Below are positions 34,274 to 44,000 of a stretch of DNA of 64,000 nucleotides, one piece after another. This DNA comes from Euryarchaeota archaeon UBA443 (GTDB lineage: Archaea; Thermoplasmatota; Poseidoniia; Poseidoniales; Poseidoniaceae): the NCBI GenBank assembly GCA_002499195.1, contig DAKS01000018.1, forward strand, positions 39,383 to 103,382, read 5' to 3'. A program made the translations under genes and the position numbers. The notes under the pieces were generated by a model, which saw only the letters and a program-made list of their open reading frames with translations, did not search any database and was not told where the DNA came from. Each line of letters starts with the position of its first letter. The first letter of the stretch is position 1.

Positions 34274-35548
34274 TTATTTGATACTCTTGATTCCAAACAA
34301 GTATCTTGTAACCTTCGTTCTTCGAACGATCTCAAATGCTATCCAGCACCCAACTGTGACGAAAACACAGCCAAAGAGAACAGCAGGAATATTGGTCAAA
34401 TCAAATTCTTTCGCTACCCTCAGTCCTGCGAATGTTATTGGCATGTGAATAATGTAGAAGGGATAGACTCCTTGGTTAAGATATGATAGATGCTTGCTTG
34501 GTATATTCATGAAATGTGCACCCCATGCAAATACAGTGAGACACCAGAACCAAGCATGGAAACTGTGAATGAAACATCCAAAAATAGTCATTTGGTTATG
34601 TATAATTCCGTTTTCAAGCCATCCTCCGTCCATGTATGCAACGCCATCTGAATGCTGTTTGATTCGAATCAGGACAAATCCGATTGTGAACAACATCGTC
34701 AATCCAGTAATTTTGTTTCGATTTTTATCGATGAATGTATAGTACTCATCTCTTGAAATAATGCATATGTATCCGAACAGGAAAAAGACGAGATACCAGA
34801 ACCATTCGTATCCAATTCCAATAAGTCCTGGGAACCAAGGTTTGAACATTATTTCTGTCAATGTTAGTATCAATGGTAAAACAATGAAGATACCTAATCC
34901 GCCCTTAATTGTGAAGGTAGCACGCATTTTTTTTGCTAATCCGCCATCAGGATTCTTCTGAACATAATGGAAAATTGGTATACAAAGAAGAGAATACAAA
35001 AACAAATTCCACAAAAACCACAAATGCCCTAATGCAATGATTTTTCCAAATAAGGGAACCCAAAATACGAACGAAGTGAATAAAACATGAAGTATGAATG
35101 CTATAATGGAATCAGTAACTGTATTTCCTTCAAGATCAACAGCTCCAGTTAATATTCCGCCAATAAAGCCAACCGTCCACATTCCAAAGAACATTGGAAC
35201 AAGTAATCGTTGCAAACGTTCGATCAAAAATTTCCCCCAAGTACGTCGTTTGAATGCAAAAGCAGTACCCATCCCTGATATCATAAACAATGCTGCAAGT
35301 CTCCATTGATGCATCCAATGTAGAAACATACTAGTCGGATCAATGGACTCGGCAGTGTAATCATTTCCTTCATCGGCAATATCCAGACGTTCATCGGGAT
35401 CGTCAGTTATGTTGGGGTTGATACCTTCTCCATAGGTCGACCAATACACGCCAATAGCAACATGGAATGGTATCAATAGGCCGAACAAAATCACTCGCAA
35501 CCAGTCTATGTCGTATCGACGTTCTGGCTTTTCTGTGCTTGTTTCCAT
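34274..35548 (-). CDS. Acyltransferase 3 family membrane protein
   Basis: A polytopic protein of 424 residues with about ten membrane helices. The N-terminus DIDWLRVILFGLLIPFHVAI matches the acyltransferase 3 family (OatA/MdoC type), including the conserved His in helix 1. Such enzymes transfer acetyl or succinyl groups to surface sugars or lipids. MDO-type C-terminal features (YPFYIIHMPITFAGLRVA) are visible. The substrate is unknown. It converges on mdh with a 6-bp gap. Confidence 0.85.
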   Translation of the reverse strand: METSTEKPERRYDIDWLRVILFGLLIPFHVAIGVYWSTYGEGINPNITDDPDERLDIADEGNDYTAESIDPTSMFLHWMHQWRLAALFMISGMGTAFAFKRRTWGKFLIERLQRLLVPMFFGMWTVGFIGGILTGAVDLEGNTVTDSIIAFILHVLFTSFVFWVPLFGKIIALGHLWFLWNLFLYSLLCIPIFHYVQKNPDGGLAKKMRATFTIKGGLGIFIVLPLILTLTEIMFKPWFPGLIGIGYEWFWYLVFFLFGYICIISRDEYYTFIDKNRNKITGLTMLFTIGFVLIRIKQHSDGVAYMDGGWLENGIIHNQMTIFGCFIHSFHAWFWCLTVFAWGAHFMNIPSKHLSYLNQGVYPFYIIHMPITFAGLRVAKEFDLTNIPAVLFGCVFVTVGCWIAFEIVRRTKVTRYLFGIKSIK

Positions 35549-35575
35549 GGTCTAGATACACTCCTTTGATAGAGA

Positions 35576-36232
35576 TTATGAGGGTGTTCGTCGAATCGCA
35601 AGTGCAAATTCAGAACCAATACTTATTGCATCATCTGAATCAATGGCAACTTGCATGAGTTGCTTGCCCATTTTGCCTCTACTTCTCATACGTGTAAGGA
35701 CTTCTTGCCCGATGTAACAGCCTTTGTCTTCATGAACAAGGTGAGCTAGACCGCAATTAAATGGATGAAAATCCGGTGTAATTTCATATCCTTGGTATGG
35801 AATGAGGTTTCGAGTACGATAGTCAATAAATTCAGCATTTGTGATCGTAGTTTCAAGAGGATTCTTTGTTGATGTAACGATAATCCACCCAAGATATGAT
35901 CGTGCAATCGTCATTCCTTCCCGATGTTCTAAAGGTTCAGTGCTCAAGTAAACGTTGTTGATCGAGGATATATCTCGAATAGCAACATCTTGTTGCAGTA
36001 TTCGTGGCTGTAGATGGCTCAATACATTGTCCTTGTAGGGTCCATAGCCAACGATTGCGATATTTTCTCCAACTTCAATGATGTCGATAACATCAATGAT
36101 TTTTGCATTTGTAGTTGTTAGCACTGTGCTACAGGATTTGTCCACTTTGTTAGTTGAGAGACCATCGAAAAACGATAAACGGTCAGAACCAGAAACAATC
36201 AGAACGTACGCATCAAGTTGGATGATGCCCAT
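35576..36232 (-). CDS. ygfZ: YgfZ/GcvT-like folate-binding protein
   Basis: YgfZ proteins bind tetrahydrofolate and help maintain certain Fe-S enzymes. The 218-residue protein has the signature KGCYIGQEVLTRMRSRGK near residue 168 with its conserved Cys, and an N-terminal DRLSFFDGLSTN like other GcvT-fold members. It is shorter than E. coli YgfZ, mainly at the C-terminus. The gene starts 9 bp after the end of an IscA-type gene on the same strand, supporting a joint Fe-S role. Confidence 0.85.
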   Translation of the reverse strand: MGIIQLDAYVLIVSGSDRLSFFDGLSTNKVDKSCSTVLTTTNAKIIDVIDIIEVGENIAIVGYGPYKDNVLSHLQPRILQQDVAIRDISSINNVYLSTEPLEHREGMTIARSYLGWIIVTSTKNPLETTITNAEFIDYRTRNLIPYQGYEITPDFHPFNCGLAHLVHEDKGCYIGQEVLTRMRSRGKMGKQLMQVAIDSDDAISIGSEFALAIRRTPS

Positions 36233-36241
36233 GATCGTTCC

Positions 36242-36622
36242 TCAAGCAAAGGATTCACCGCATCCACACGAACTGGATGCATTTGGGTTGTTGATTTTGA
36301 ATCCACCACCCATAAGACGGTCGACGTAATCAACCTCGATCCCATCCAAAAGGTGCGAAGATGCTTTTGGTACGAGAACTCTGAAACCTGAAATTTCTAA
36401 TTCTTGGCAGTCGACATCAGTTGATTCCACAATTTGAAGGTCGTACATGTAGCCGGAACATCCTCCCGACAATACACCGACCAACAATGCATGACTTCTA
36501 TCATCACCAAATGCATCTGTGAGCATTTCAATCGCCTTTTCTGTAATGGTCAATGAAACATCCACAACCTTTGGTTGTATGACTTCAATCGCTGGAGCCG
36601 TCTCGCAAGTTCCGCAGTCCAT
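36242..36622 (-). CDS. A-type Fe-S cluster carrier (IscA/ErpA family)
   Basis: Delivers Fe-S clusters to apoproteins. The 126-residue protein carries the three ligand cysteines in the family arrangement: SGGCSGYMYDL and the C-terminal SSCGCGESFA, plus GGGFKINNPNA. An additional N-terminal CGTC (MDCGTCETAP) is not typical and might serve another metal. Followed by ygfZ in the same direction. Confidence 0.92.
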   Translation of the reverse strand: MDCGTCETAPAIEVIQPKVVDVSLTITEKAIEMLTDAFGDDRSHALLVGVLSGGCSGYMYDLQIVESTDVDCQELEISGFRVLVPKASSHLLDGIEVDYVDRLMGGGFKINNPNASSSCGCGESFA

Positions 36623-36663
36623 ACCTAGTCCACCAGCCCGTCCATTATCAATCTGACCTCGAT

Positions 36664-38922
36664 TCAGCGGCGAGCAAGTTTCTTCTTTCGCTCTTTTTCA
36701 AGAATTGTGCAACGTCGAATTTGTTCCTTTGCTCGCTTTGCTTCTTCATCCGAAAGGCCTCTAGGAAGGGATTGTTCATAGCACTTTATTGCATCAGGAA
36801 AACGTTCCATTTCTGCATAGGCAGTACCCATGTTGTACAAGGTCTGCCCACGTACATTCGATGGATCAATCATCATGGCTTTGTGATACGATTCAACACA
36901 TGCTGGATACTCTTCGAGGAAGTAATATGCATTGCCGCGACCATTGAGGATTCGAATTACCATTTGATTATCGCCAGCAAATGATGGAAGCGCTCTATCG
37001 AAAGATGATAGTGCTTCACGATATTTTCCATCCTCTATCAGTTGAACTCCTTGATTATACCAAGAAATATCTTGATTGGCCACAGAACTTGAGTTTGAAG
37101 AAATTATTGGGTTTACTTGCACTGTTGTAGTCGCATCGAGTGCAGCCTTCGCCAGATCTACCTCGACATTGACTTCTTGTTCAACGACTTTATCCGGTTG
37201 CTCAATAGGTGTAAGCAACAGTTCATTCGCCGCATTTGTTTCAGGTACGATTTCTTCTTTTATCGGCTCAGCAACAATTTCTGGTGTTTGTTCAAACGAT
37301 TGAACTGGTTCTGGTGTTAGTGCTGGAGTTTCTGAGACAACCTCTGGAGGAGATTCCAATTCCCGCGCCTTTGTATGACACCGTTGAGCCGTTTCAATAT
37401 CACCGGCTGCTTCGAGGGATTTTGCAAGCCCTTTCCAAAGTGCAGAATTTTCTTTATCGGTTTGTATGAGTTCTTTCCAAACAGTAACCGCTTCAATATT
37501 TTCTCCTTTCAAAGTCAACGCCCGAGCACGGTCAATGGATGCGCCAGGACTCAACAAATCAAGGGCGTATTGAGCCAATTGTGGTGCTTCTGGCATGGTG
37601 GGAGGTATCCCGGTAATATATTCGAGAACCTCAACCTCTGTCTCACCACACTGGAGGAGCATTTGTACGATTTCATCTCGTAATTCTGAATCATCTTGAC
37701 CTTCCAGAAGGATCATGCCATGAGAAATTATGGTTCCAACATCGTTCTCTTCCTTTGCATAATCAATCAACTTTCGTCGGGCCTTTACATGTCTCTTATC
37801 GAGCTCGATCGTCGTTTCAAAAGCTTCTTTTGCACCAGCATCATTTCCGTTACGTGCATATAGGCTACCAAGGTTATACCACCCAGATGCAATCGTTTCA
37901 TCGAGTTTTGTAGCGTGTTCAAGTGCTGCAATTGCATGGGTATCCAATTCCATTCTTGCCATTGCCCCTCCGGCTATTCTCCAAGCACCTGCATGCTGTG
38001 CACCAATTGTTTTTAGGTGGGGCTTCAATAGAGCAAGTGCCTTTTTCGGCTCACCCTGTCGAATTAGTTCAGTTGCTTCATCGGTCAATCGATCTAGATT
38101 GATTTCCTCAACAATTGGCCGTTGTTCGATTTCAGTCTCGATCGACTCATCTATTTTCTCTTCAACAATTTGTGTTGCTGCAACAATACTTGCAGCACTC
38201 TTGAGTTCTTCTTTATCGAGATGGCCATCACCGTCAAGGTCGTGATGGGTCGCTTCTGCAAGGATTGCTTCCGAGTCTTCGACACCTGTTTCTTCCATGA
38301 CAACGTTTAGAGTAGATTCTTGATGTGTTGCTTTTGTAACCGTTGATTCAATGGCATCTGGTACTTCTTCTACCGGTGCATGTTTCGTACGATTCAACAC
38401 ATCGGTTAAACTCGGATGTCCTGGGAAGAATTCCAATCCGCGACGCGCCATTGCGGCTGCACCCGCATCGTCTCCGATTCGGTCAAGTAGAATAGCAAGA
38501 TTTGCCGTAGCAGGGGCATGTTCTGGATTTAGATCAAGGCATATTTGGAATGCTTGTCGTGCTCCACGAGCATCTTGTTGTGCTTCAAGAAGTACACCTC
38601 GATTGAACCATGCCATGTCGCTTGATGGATCCAGAGCGATAGCTTTGTTGAATACTACCAAAGCCTCTTGAGGTGAATTGGAACGGGATTTGTATTCGCC
38701 TTCTTCGATGAGTGATCTAACTTGATCTTCAATGCTAACATCCTCTTCAGAATTGTCGGTTTCTTCTGCGGCAGTAACTTCTTCCTCAACCGTTTCTTCT
38801 ATTGTTTCGGATTCCTCGACCACTTCTTCTGAAGCCACCATGGAACCCAATCCTGCGGACTTCAATGCGTCCGCCATATCGTTCATCAATGCATTTGACA
38901 TGTCATCGTCCTCTGCACTCAT
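36664..38922 (-). CDS. Cytoplasmic TPR protein with an acidic linker and an EF-hand
   Basis: A 752-residue protein with no signal peptide. An acidic N-terminal stretch (about 28-70) precedes TPR units (AWFNRGVLLEAQQDARGARQAF, near 108), a canonical EF-hand loop DLDGDGHLDKEE (near 230), more TPRs (about 290-390 and 480-510), a Pro/Glu-rich linker (about 515-600) and a last TPR block (about 620-735). It ends in a Lys/Arg-rich tail. It is probably a scaffold; a calcium dependence is inferred from the EF-hand only. Divergent from the FMN reductase gene. Confidence 0.82.
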   Translation of the reverse strand: MSAEDDDMSNALMNDMADALKSAGLGSMVASEEVVEESETIEETVEEEVTAAEETDNSEEDVSIEDQVRSLIEEGEYKSRSNSPQEALVVFNKAIALDPSSDMAWFNRGVLLEAQQDARGARQAFQICLDLNPEHAPATANLAILLDRIGDDAGAAAMARRGLEFFPGHPSLTDVLNRTKHAPVEEVPDAIESTVTKATHQESTLNVVMEETGVEDSEAILAEATHHDLDGDGHLDKEELKSAASIVAATQIVEEKIDESIETEIEQRPIVEEINLDRLTDEATELIRQGEPKKALALLKPHLKTIGAQHAGAWRIAGGAMARMELDTHAIAALEHATKLDETIASGWYNLGSLYARNGNDAGAKEAFETTIELDKRHVKARRKLIDYAKEENDVGTIISHGMILLEGQDDSELRDEIVQMLLQCGETEVEVLEYITGIPPTMPEAPQLAQYALDLLSPGASIDRARALTLKGENIEAVTVWKELIQTDKENSALWKGLAKSLEAAGDIETAQRCHTKARELESPPEVVSETPALTPEPVQSFEQTPEIVAEPIKEEIVPETNAANELLLTPIEQPDKVVEQEVNVEVDLAKAALDATTTVQVNPIISSNSSSVANQDISWYNQGVQLIEDGKYREALSSFDRALPSFAGDNQMVIRILNGRGNAYYFLEEYPACVESYHKAMMIDPSNVRGQTLYNMGTAYAEMERFPDAIKCYEQSLPRGLSDEEAKRAKEQIRRCTILEKERKKKLARR

Positions 38923-39025
38923 ACGCTTCTCCCATTCTTTGGCATGACTGTTATTGTATAAGCATAATTGTTTATTGAGCAGGAGAAATCAATGGATTCA
39001 TCTATTGCTTGTACGTGGGAATTGC

Positions 39026-39577
39026 ATGGCGGACACTCCACTCAAGGTGATGGGCCTTTCAGGATCAATTGGACGACAATCGAAGAATGGTATGCTGGTT
39101 GATTTGGCTCTTAGCAAGGCCGAAAAGATGGGAGCTGAGATTCATTTCTGGGATCTTCAAGAAAAACCACTACCGCTTGTAGGAGAAGATGGTTGTTGGT
39201 CAAATCCAATCGTCAAGGAATTTCAAGAAATGGCATCTTCCTGCGATGCGTTTCTTGTCTCCTCACCAGAGTACCATGGCACTATGTCCGGCGTCATGAA
39301 GAATACTTTCGATTGGGTCTACGATCAACATGTAGGAGGTAAAGTGTTTGGATTAATGTCCACATTAGGAGGAATGTCCAATTCAAACACCCTCAATCAT
39401 ATGCGGATTATGCTTCGGTGGCTCCATGCCAATCCGGTTTCTCAGCAACTTGCAGTTGGTCATGTGAAGGAAGCCTTCGATGATGATGGAAATTTTGTTG
39501 ACTCTTCAATGGATGAACGTTTGGATTCACTTGTTGAATCTGTTCTGAAAACTGCTATGATGTATCGTAATTCGTGA
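39026..39577 (+). CDS. NADPH-dependent FMN reductase family protein
   Basis: A flavodoxin-like reductase that reduces FMN or quinones using NAD(P)H. Motifs: MGLSGSIGRQSKNGMLVDLAL (phosphate loop, split), PLVGEDG, SSPEYHGTMSGVMKNTFDW and GLMSTLGGMSNSNTL. The frame is open from 38954, but the family begins with KVMGLSGS, so the ATG at 39026 is preferred, giving 183 residues. Followed by the FGE-fold gene 4 bp later. Confidence 0.88.
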   Translation: MADTPLKVMGLSGSIGRQSKNGMLVDLALSKAEKMGAEIHFWDLQEKPLPLVGEDGCWSNPIVKEFQEMASSCDAFLVSSPEYHGTMSGVMKNTFDWVYDQHVGGKVFGLMSTLGGMSNSNTLNHMRIMLRWLHANPVSQQLAVGHVKEAFDDDGNFVDSSMDERLDSLVESVLKTAMMYRNS

Positions 39578-39581
39578 TGTC

Positions 39582-40325
39582 ATGAACGATAATCGTCCAT
39601 CCTTTGAAGACGCATTTGGTGGCATGTATCTTCTTGTCGAACCTGGTAGTTTTACTCTAGGTGATCAAGTTGGTTCAGGACATCCAAACGAATCACCTAC
39701 GGTTTCTGTCGAAATTAAGGAGCCCTTTTTCCTAGGAGTTCGACCTGTAACCCAAATGCATTGGAGTAGTCTAATGGGGGAAAATCCATCGAAGTTCCAA
39801 GAGGGATGGAGTGCAGGACTTCGTCCAATAGAATCCATATCCTATATCGACATTGAATATTTCTTAACACGACTTAACGACCAGAACACCGAATATGTTG
39901 GTTTCCGCGGTACTTGGCGCTTACCAACAGAAGCAGAATGGGAATACGTAGCGAAAGCAGGTACTTCGACAAGATGGTCGTTTGGAGATAAGGATTCTGA
40001 GTTGGACGCACATGGGTGGCACGCAGGAAATAGTGGAGCGACTACAAGAGAAGTCGGTTCAAAAAAAGCAAATCCATGGGGCTATTTTGACATGCATGGA
40101 TTGGTATATGAATTGATGAGCAGTCAATGGAAATCTTCTCATCAGGATGAGGATGAGTCAACAAAATCTGCAGACTGGGGAGAATACTACGTAGCCAAAG
40201 GAGGTTCTTGGTTTACAGAATCGGATTCAACACGTTCCTCATCCAGGCGCAGAGTACATCGTAATGATCGCAAAGATGGACTCGGATTACGACTCGTATG
40301 GGAGCCCACAGAGCCTGTGAACTAA
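39582..40325 (+). CDS. FGE-sulfatase-fold protein without cysteines
   Basis: The formylglycine-generating-enzyme fold is shown by GSFTLGDQ, FFLGVRPVTQMHW, WRLPTEAEWEYVAKAG, NPWGYFDMHGLVYELM and YVAKGGSW. The 247-residue sequence contains no cysteine at all, so it cannot use the copper-binding Cys pair of true FGE. It may belong to the EgtB/PvdO-like or a structural branch of the fold. It is tightly linked to the FMN reductase upstream; the 3' end overlaps the convergent PqqD-like gene by 4 bp. Confidence 0.85.
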   Translation: MNDNRPSFEDAFGGMYLLVEPGSFTLGDQVGSGHPNESPTVSVEIKEPFFLGVRPVTQMHWSSLMGENPSKFQEGWSAGLRPIESISYIDIEYFLTRLNDQNTEYVGFRGTWRLPTEAEWEYVAKAGTSTRWSFGDKDSELDAHGWHAGNSGATTREVGSKKANPWGYFDMHGLVYELMSSQWKSSHQDEDESTKSADWGEYYVAKGGSWFTESDSTRSSSRRRVHRNDRKDGLGLRLVWEPTEPVN

Positions 40326-40846
40326 TCGCCATCACGTTGTTCAATGTCGGTTTCAAATGTAATCGTTTCACTGAGGTTTTGTCCTTGAGGGACTTCTCCA
40401 GGTTTAGTACTCCAATCGATTTGGTCGATATGGTCCACGAATCTCATGACATTCAATCCAATGAAAACTTGAATTCCTGCATGAGTCCGATGAACCACCG
40501 GAGATACCTCTTCATGGAAGGTCGAATTCATTAGTTCACAAACATCTGCAAAGGTTCGTTGGCCATTGCATAATTCCCACAATACACTGTTTTTGTCCAG
40601 AAGAGGTCTACGTAATTCTCGAGGGGCTCTCATCAATTTCGCAAAAATTCGTTCAATGCGTCCGAACTGCTTTTCAAAACGTAGCACAACCGTCTTGCCA
40701 GTACATCCATCAACATCAGGATGTGGCCCAGATTCTCCTGTACGGCACCACCAAACAGGAAGGCGAACAGGATATTTGTCCGCAAGTGGATGATTTTCGA
40801 GGTCTACAAGTTCCATAATAACCCTCAGAAATCCGTCCATGTCCAT
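40322..40846 (-). CDS. PqqD-like domain protein
   Basis: A 174-residue protein whose C-terminal half (about 80-145) has the PqqD pattern: NSVLWELCNGQRTFADVCELM with a hydrophobic tail, like proteins that present peptides to radical SAM enzymes. The N-terminal half holds two cysteines (WWCRTG, DGCTG) and basic helices, and has no clear family. No radical SAM peptide modifier is next to it. An internal ATG at 40816 is an alternative start that would remove the 22-bp overlap with the upstream membrane gene. Confidence 0.55.
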   Translation of the reverse strand: MDMDGFLRVIMELVDLENHPLADKYPVRLPVWWCRTGESGPHPDVDGCTGKTVVLRFEKQFGRIERIFAKLMRAPRELRRPLLDKNSVLWELCNGQRTFADVCELMNSTFHEEVSPVVHRTHAGIQVFIGLNVMRFVDHIDQIDWSTKPGEVPQGQNLSETITFETDIEQRDGD

Positions 40847-40998
40847 ATGACCAAACTTAGCATCGATACAATTCCACTCAATGCAGAAATGCGAACCAAT
40901 TCTTGTCGCTGACTAAACTTGTCAAGGTACCAGGTGAGAATACCAAAAAATGCCACCGCCACCCAAAGGAAATACCAGATGGGACTGTCTTGGGCCAT
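40825..40998 (-). CDS. Small two-helix membrane protein
   Basis: A 57-residue product from the ATG at 40998 (a longer start at 41016 is possible). Two hydrophobic helices are visible: PIWYFLWVAVAFFGILTW and ISALSGIVSMLSLVIW, separated by a basic loop. It sits between the large surface protein gene and the PqqD-like gene on the same strand. No family is recognised. Confidence 0.55.
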   Translation of the reverse strand: MAQDSPIWYFLWVAVAFFGILTWYLDKFSQRQELVRISALSGIVSMLSLVIWTWTDF

Positions 40999-41025
40999 GT
41001 ATCCCCATCTCGACACATTTCATGG

Positions 41026-44000
41026 CTATTTCCCTAGACGGTCTAGGTATTGCTGTCCATAGTGGATCCACTGTTCCATGCTCCAACCATCGGGTAATCC
41101 ACCATCTGGTAATGGAGGTGTTGAGGTTTCTGTAGCGGCCTCTGTTACCACTTCCACAGTCGCTTGTGTAGGCACTGTTTGCACAATTGTTTGTTGGCTA
41201 ATTGGAGGGCCTGAAATGAAGGTTTCTTCCTCAACAGGTGTGTTTCTCTGCTTGCGAGCAATGAAGAGAATCGCTATGAGAATTAAGACGCCAATCCCTA
41301 CAGCAATGAGGGTTGGCCCATTGATATTCTTTGAAAAGAAACCTTCCTCAGCAGCAGGTTTCTCAAATTCATAATTTCGAGTATCAGAGAATTGAATCAC
41401 TTCATCGATAGTCGATGCGGTCAGGACGACATCCCCGATATAGGGTCCTCCTAGGCGTTGTATTTCACAGCGAATATCTTTGAACGCTTCTGTATTCCTG
41501 GCATATGGAAGAGATGCGTTTACAGTTTCATCATTCGCAATCAATGTCCCATCACACATCATCTGCCAATTTTCTGGATATGTGAACGAGTAAGTGATGT
41601 CTTCTGTTTGCGTTGACAAACTGGTAAGATTCAACCAAACTTCACCGATGGTATCGATTGTATTGTTCTTGGATTCAGATAGTTGCATCTCGATTTTTCG
41701 TTGCTGATCAACGGTGATAAGATTTTGATGCTCAAATCTGATCACATCTCCTTCTTCGTTCAATCCGCCCTCAACAAACATGGTCACAACAATTCTTGTG
41801 TTAAGTGGGACATCATCGCCAATCATCACATCGATGAACAATAATTTACTTGTTCCAGGTCCCATTGGGAATGTTAGAACTTCTCCAGATTCAGAAGTTG
41901 GCCCTCCAATTCCCGCTGTCATAAATGCAACAACATCGTTTGTTGGAGGTGATGTTGAAAGTTCAAATCCAACGTCCATGCTTGATTCCAATGCATTTCC
42001 AACATTCATGACAGTACCATTTATTGTTACAGTCGAGCCAACCATCGCATGATAATCTAAGGGCGAACCATTCAATTCAGGGAAGTTGATTCGCCCAGTT
42101 ATCATATCAACTTGAACCTCATTGTTATCGAGTTGAAGATCTTGACCTTCAGGTTCGACACCAATAGTAACTGAATGGAACTCACCACCGGCTTCGGTCA
42201 TAGGGACAAAGAGAAGAATTTCAACTTGCTCGACATCACTACCTGCATATGAAACCCCCAGATCCAGTGTTGGAGCCTCAAGTATGACGCCATCTAATCT
42301 CAGGGAGTATGTCCACGATGAAGGTGCATCGATGAGATTGATGGAGACACTTGTTGGGCCATTCCCATAATTCGTTACTTCAAGCTCAATCGTTGTTGTA
42401 CCACCTGGTTTGAGTTCCGATTCAGAAGACAATATTTCGATTCCAACATCATATAGCGTTTCAATCATGATGTTGTTATAGGACGGTCCTTCGTATTGCA
42501 TACCACTTCTAATCGATGTGAGGACTGGTTTGATCTCTGGAGCCATATCATTGGCTTGGGCATTGTTTGGTGCGGTCAAAGCGATGTAGAAGGAGGTCGA
42601 TGCTCCAGGATTGATAACTATAGGAGGACGTTGTTCGGCTTCAACCAGCCAACCAATCGCTGGAATAAAATCAACAGATAAATCGAAACTATCTTGTCGA
42701 CTTGCTAAGTTCGTAAGTGTATATGTGATTTCAATCCGTTCTCCTGCTGAAAGCATCGTCAATTGACTTGAATCAATATTGAGATCGATCTCTGCATTTG
42801 AAATCATTGAAGCTTGGATAACAATTGCTTCAGTTGTAGTTCTCGATGTGTCGTTTTGAGCAATCATCGTGAACCAGAAATCTCCAGTCTTGTCAGGTGT
42901 TTCTCCAGAGGGAACAGTCATTACAAATTTCACAGATTGAATTTGATTAGGAATGAGTCGAATCGATGACGATTGGTCAAAAGCGAGATTGGCGTTCCAA
43001 CCTTGGTCCATGGACTTGGGAGCAACCTGCAGATCAAAAACATCCGTCGCCTGGCCAATGTTTTCAACTTCTACGTAAAATGCACAAGATGATCCAGGAG
43101 CACATTTCGGTTTAACCTCCGGAACATGAATGTGGGGTATTCGGTCTGCAGAAACCTGAAACTGCATTTGTTCTTGAACTGAAAAACTAGGATTTTGTAT
43201 GCTGGTTGCCATAAATGTGAGGGGGACAAATCCAACACTAGCGTTAGGACTTGGTTGTAATTTGACATCAATTTGCCTTGATTCACCGGGGAGTAATCGC
43301 ACTCCTGTATTGGGGTTAACACCAGCACCGCTTGGGAATGAAAACGCTACATTCCAATCGTTTGGTAAATTGGTTACCGATGGAACCAATGAGTCACTAA
43401 TGTTCCCAGTATTGGTCAATTCCAATCTGACTTTGCCCCAAGAACCAGGAATTGAACCGTCTGTGAAAACTCCTGATACATCTAGATTGTACTCTTCGGT
43501 TCGAGCAGATTGGTCGTAAACGATAACAAAATCATCAAACCAATAACCGATATCAGTTCCCGATGAATCACTTGAAAACGTAAATTTAAATCGAGAATTA
43601 GAATGGAAATGTGTTGTTGCATCGGCTGGAATTAATGGTGTTGTATGCCCCATATTATTGTTAGAAATCGTTTGCCAATTGGACAATGTCGCGCCAACAG
43701 TTCCTGCAATGGTTGCTAATTCATCCCAGTTTCCTTGGTTATCGAAAGCATAGACTTTCATGGCATCGTTTTGTTGAGCGCTTCCAGCATAAAAGAAAGT
43801 CAGACCATTTGTTCTTGTTGGACTCGAAACAATGTCGCTCATATCCCAAATTGGCGTCATTAAATCGGTTTGCAGGTTGTTGGTATAGGATCCAGATTGC
43901 CCCTGTCCAATATGGCATGATTGCCCCATACTCAGCGCGGTATCTGTGCTGGTTCCCCAATATGGACCGGCATTCCAACCAACGAGCGATGTGCATGTGA

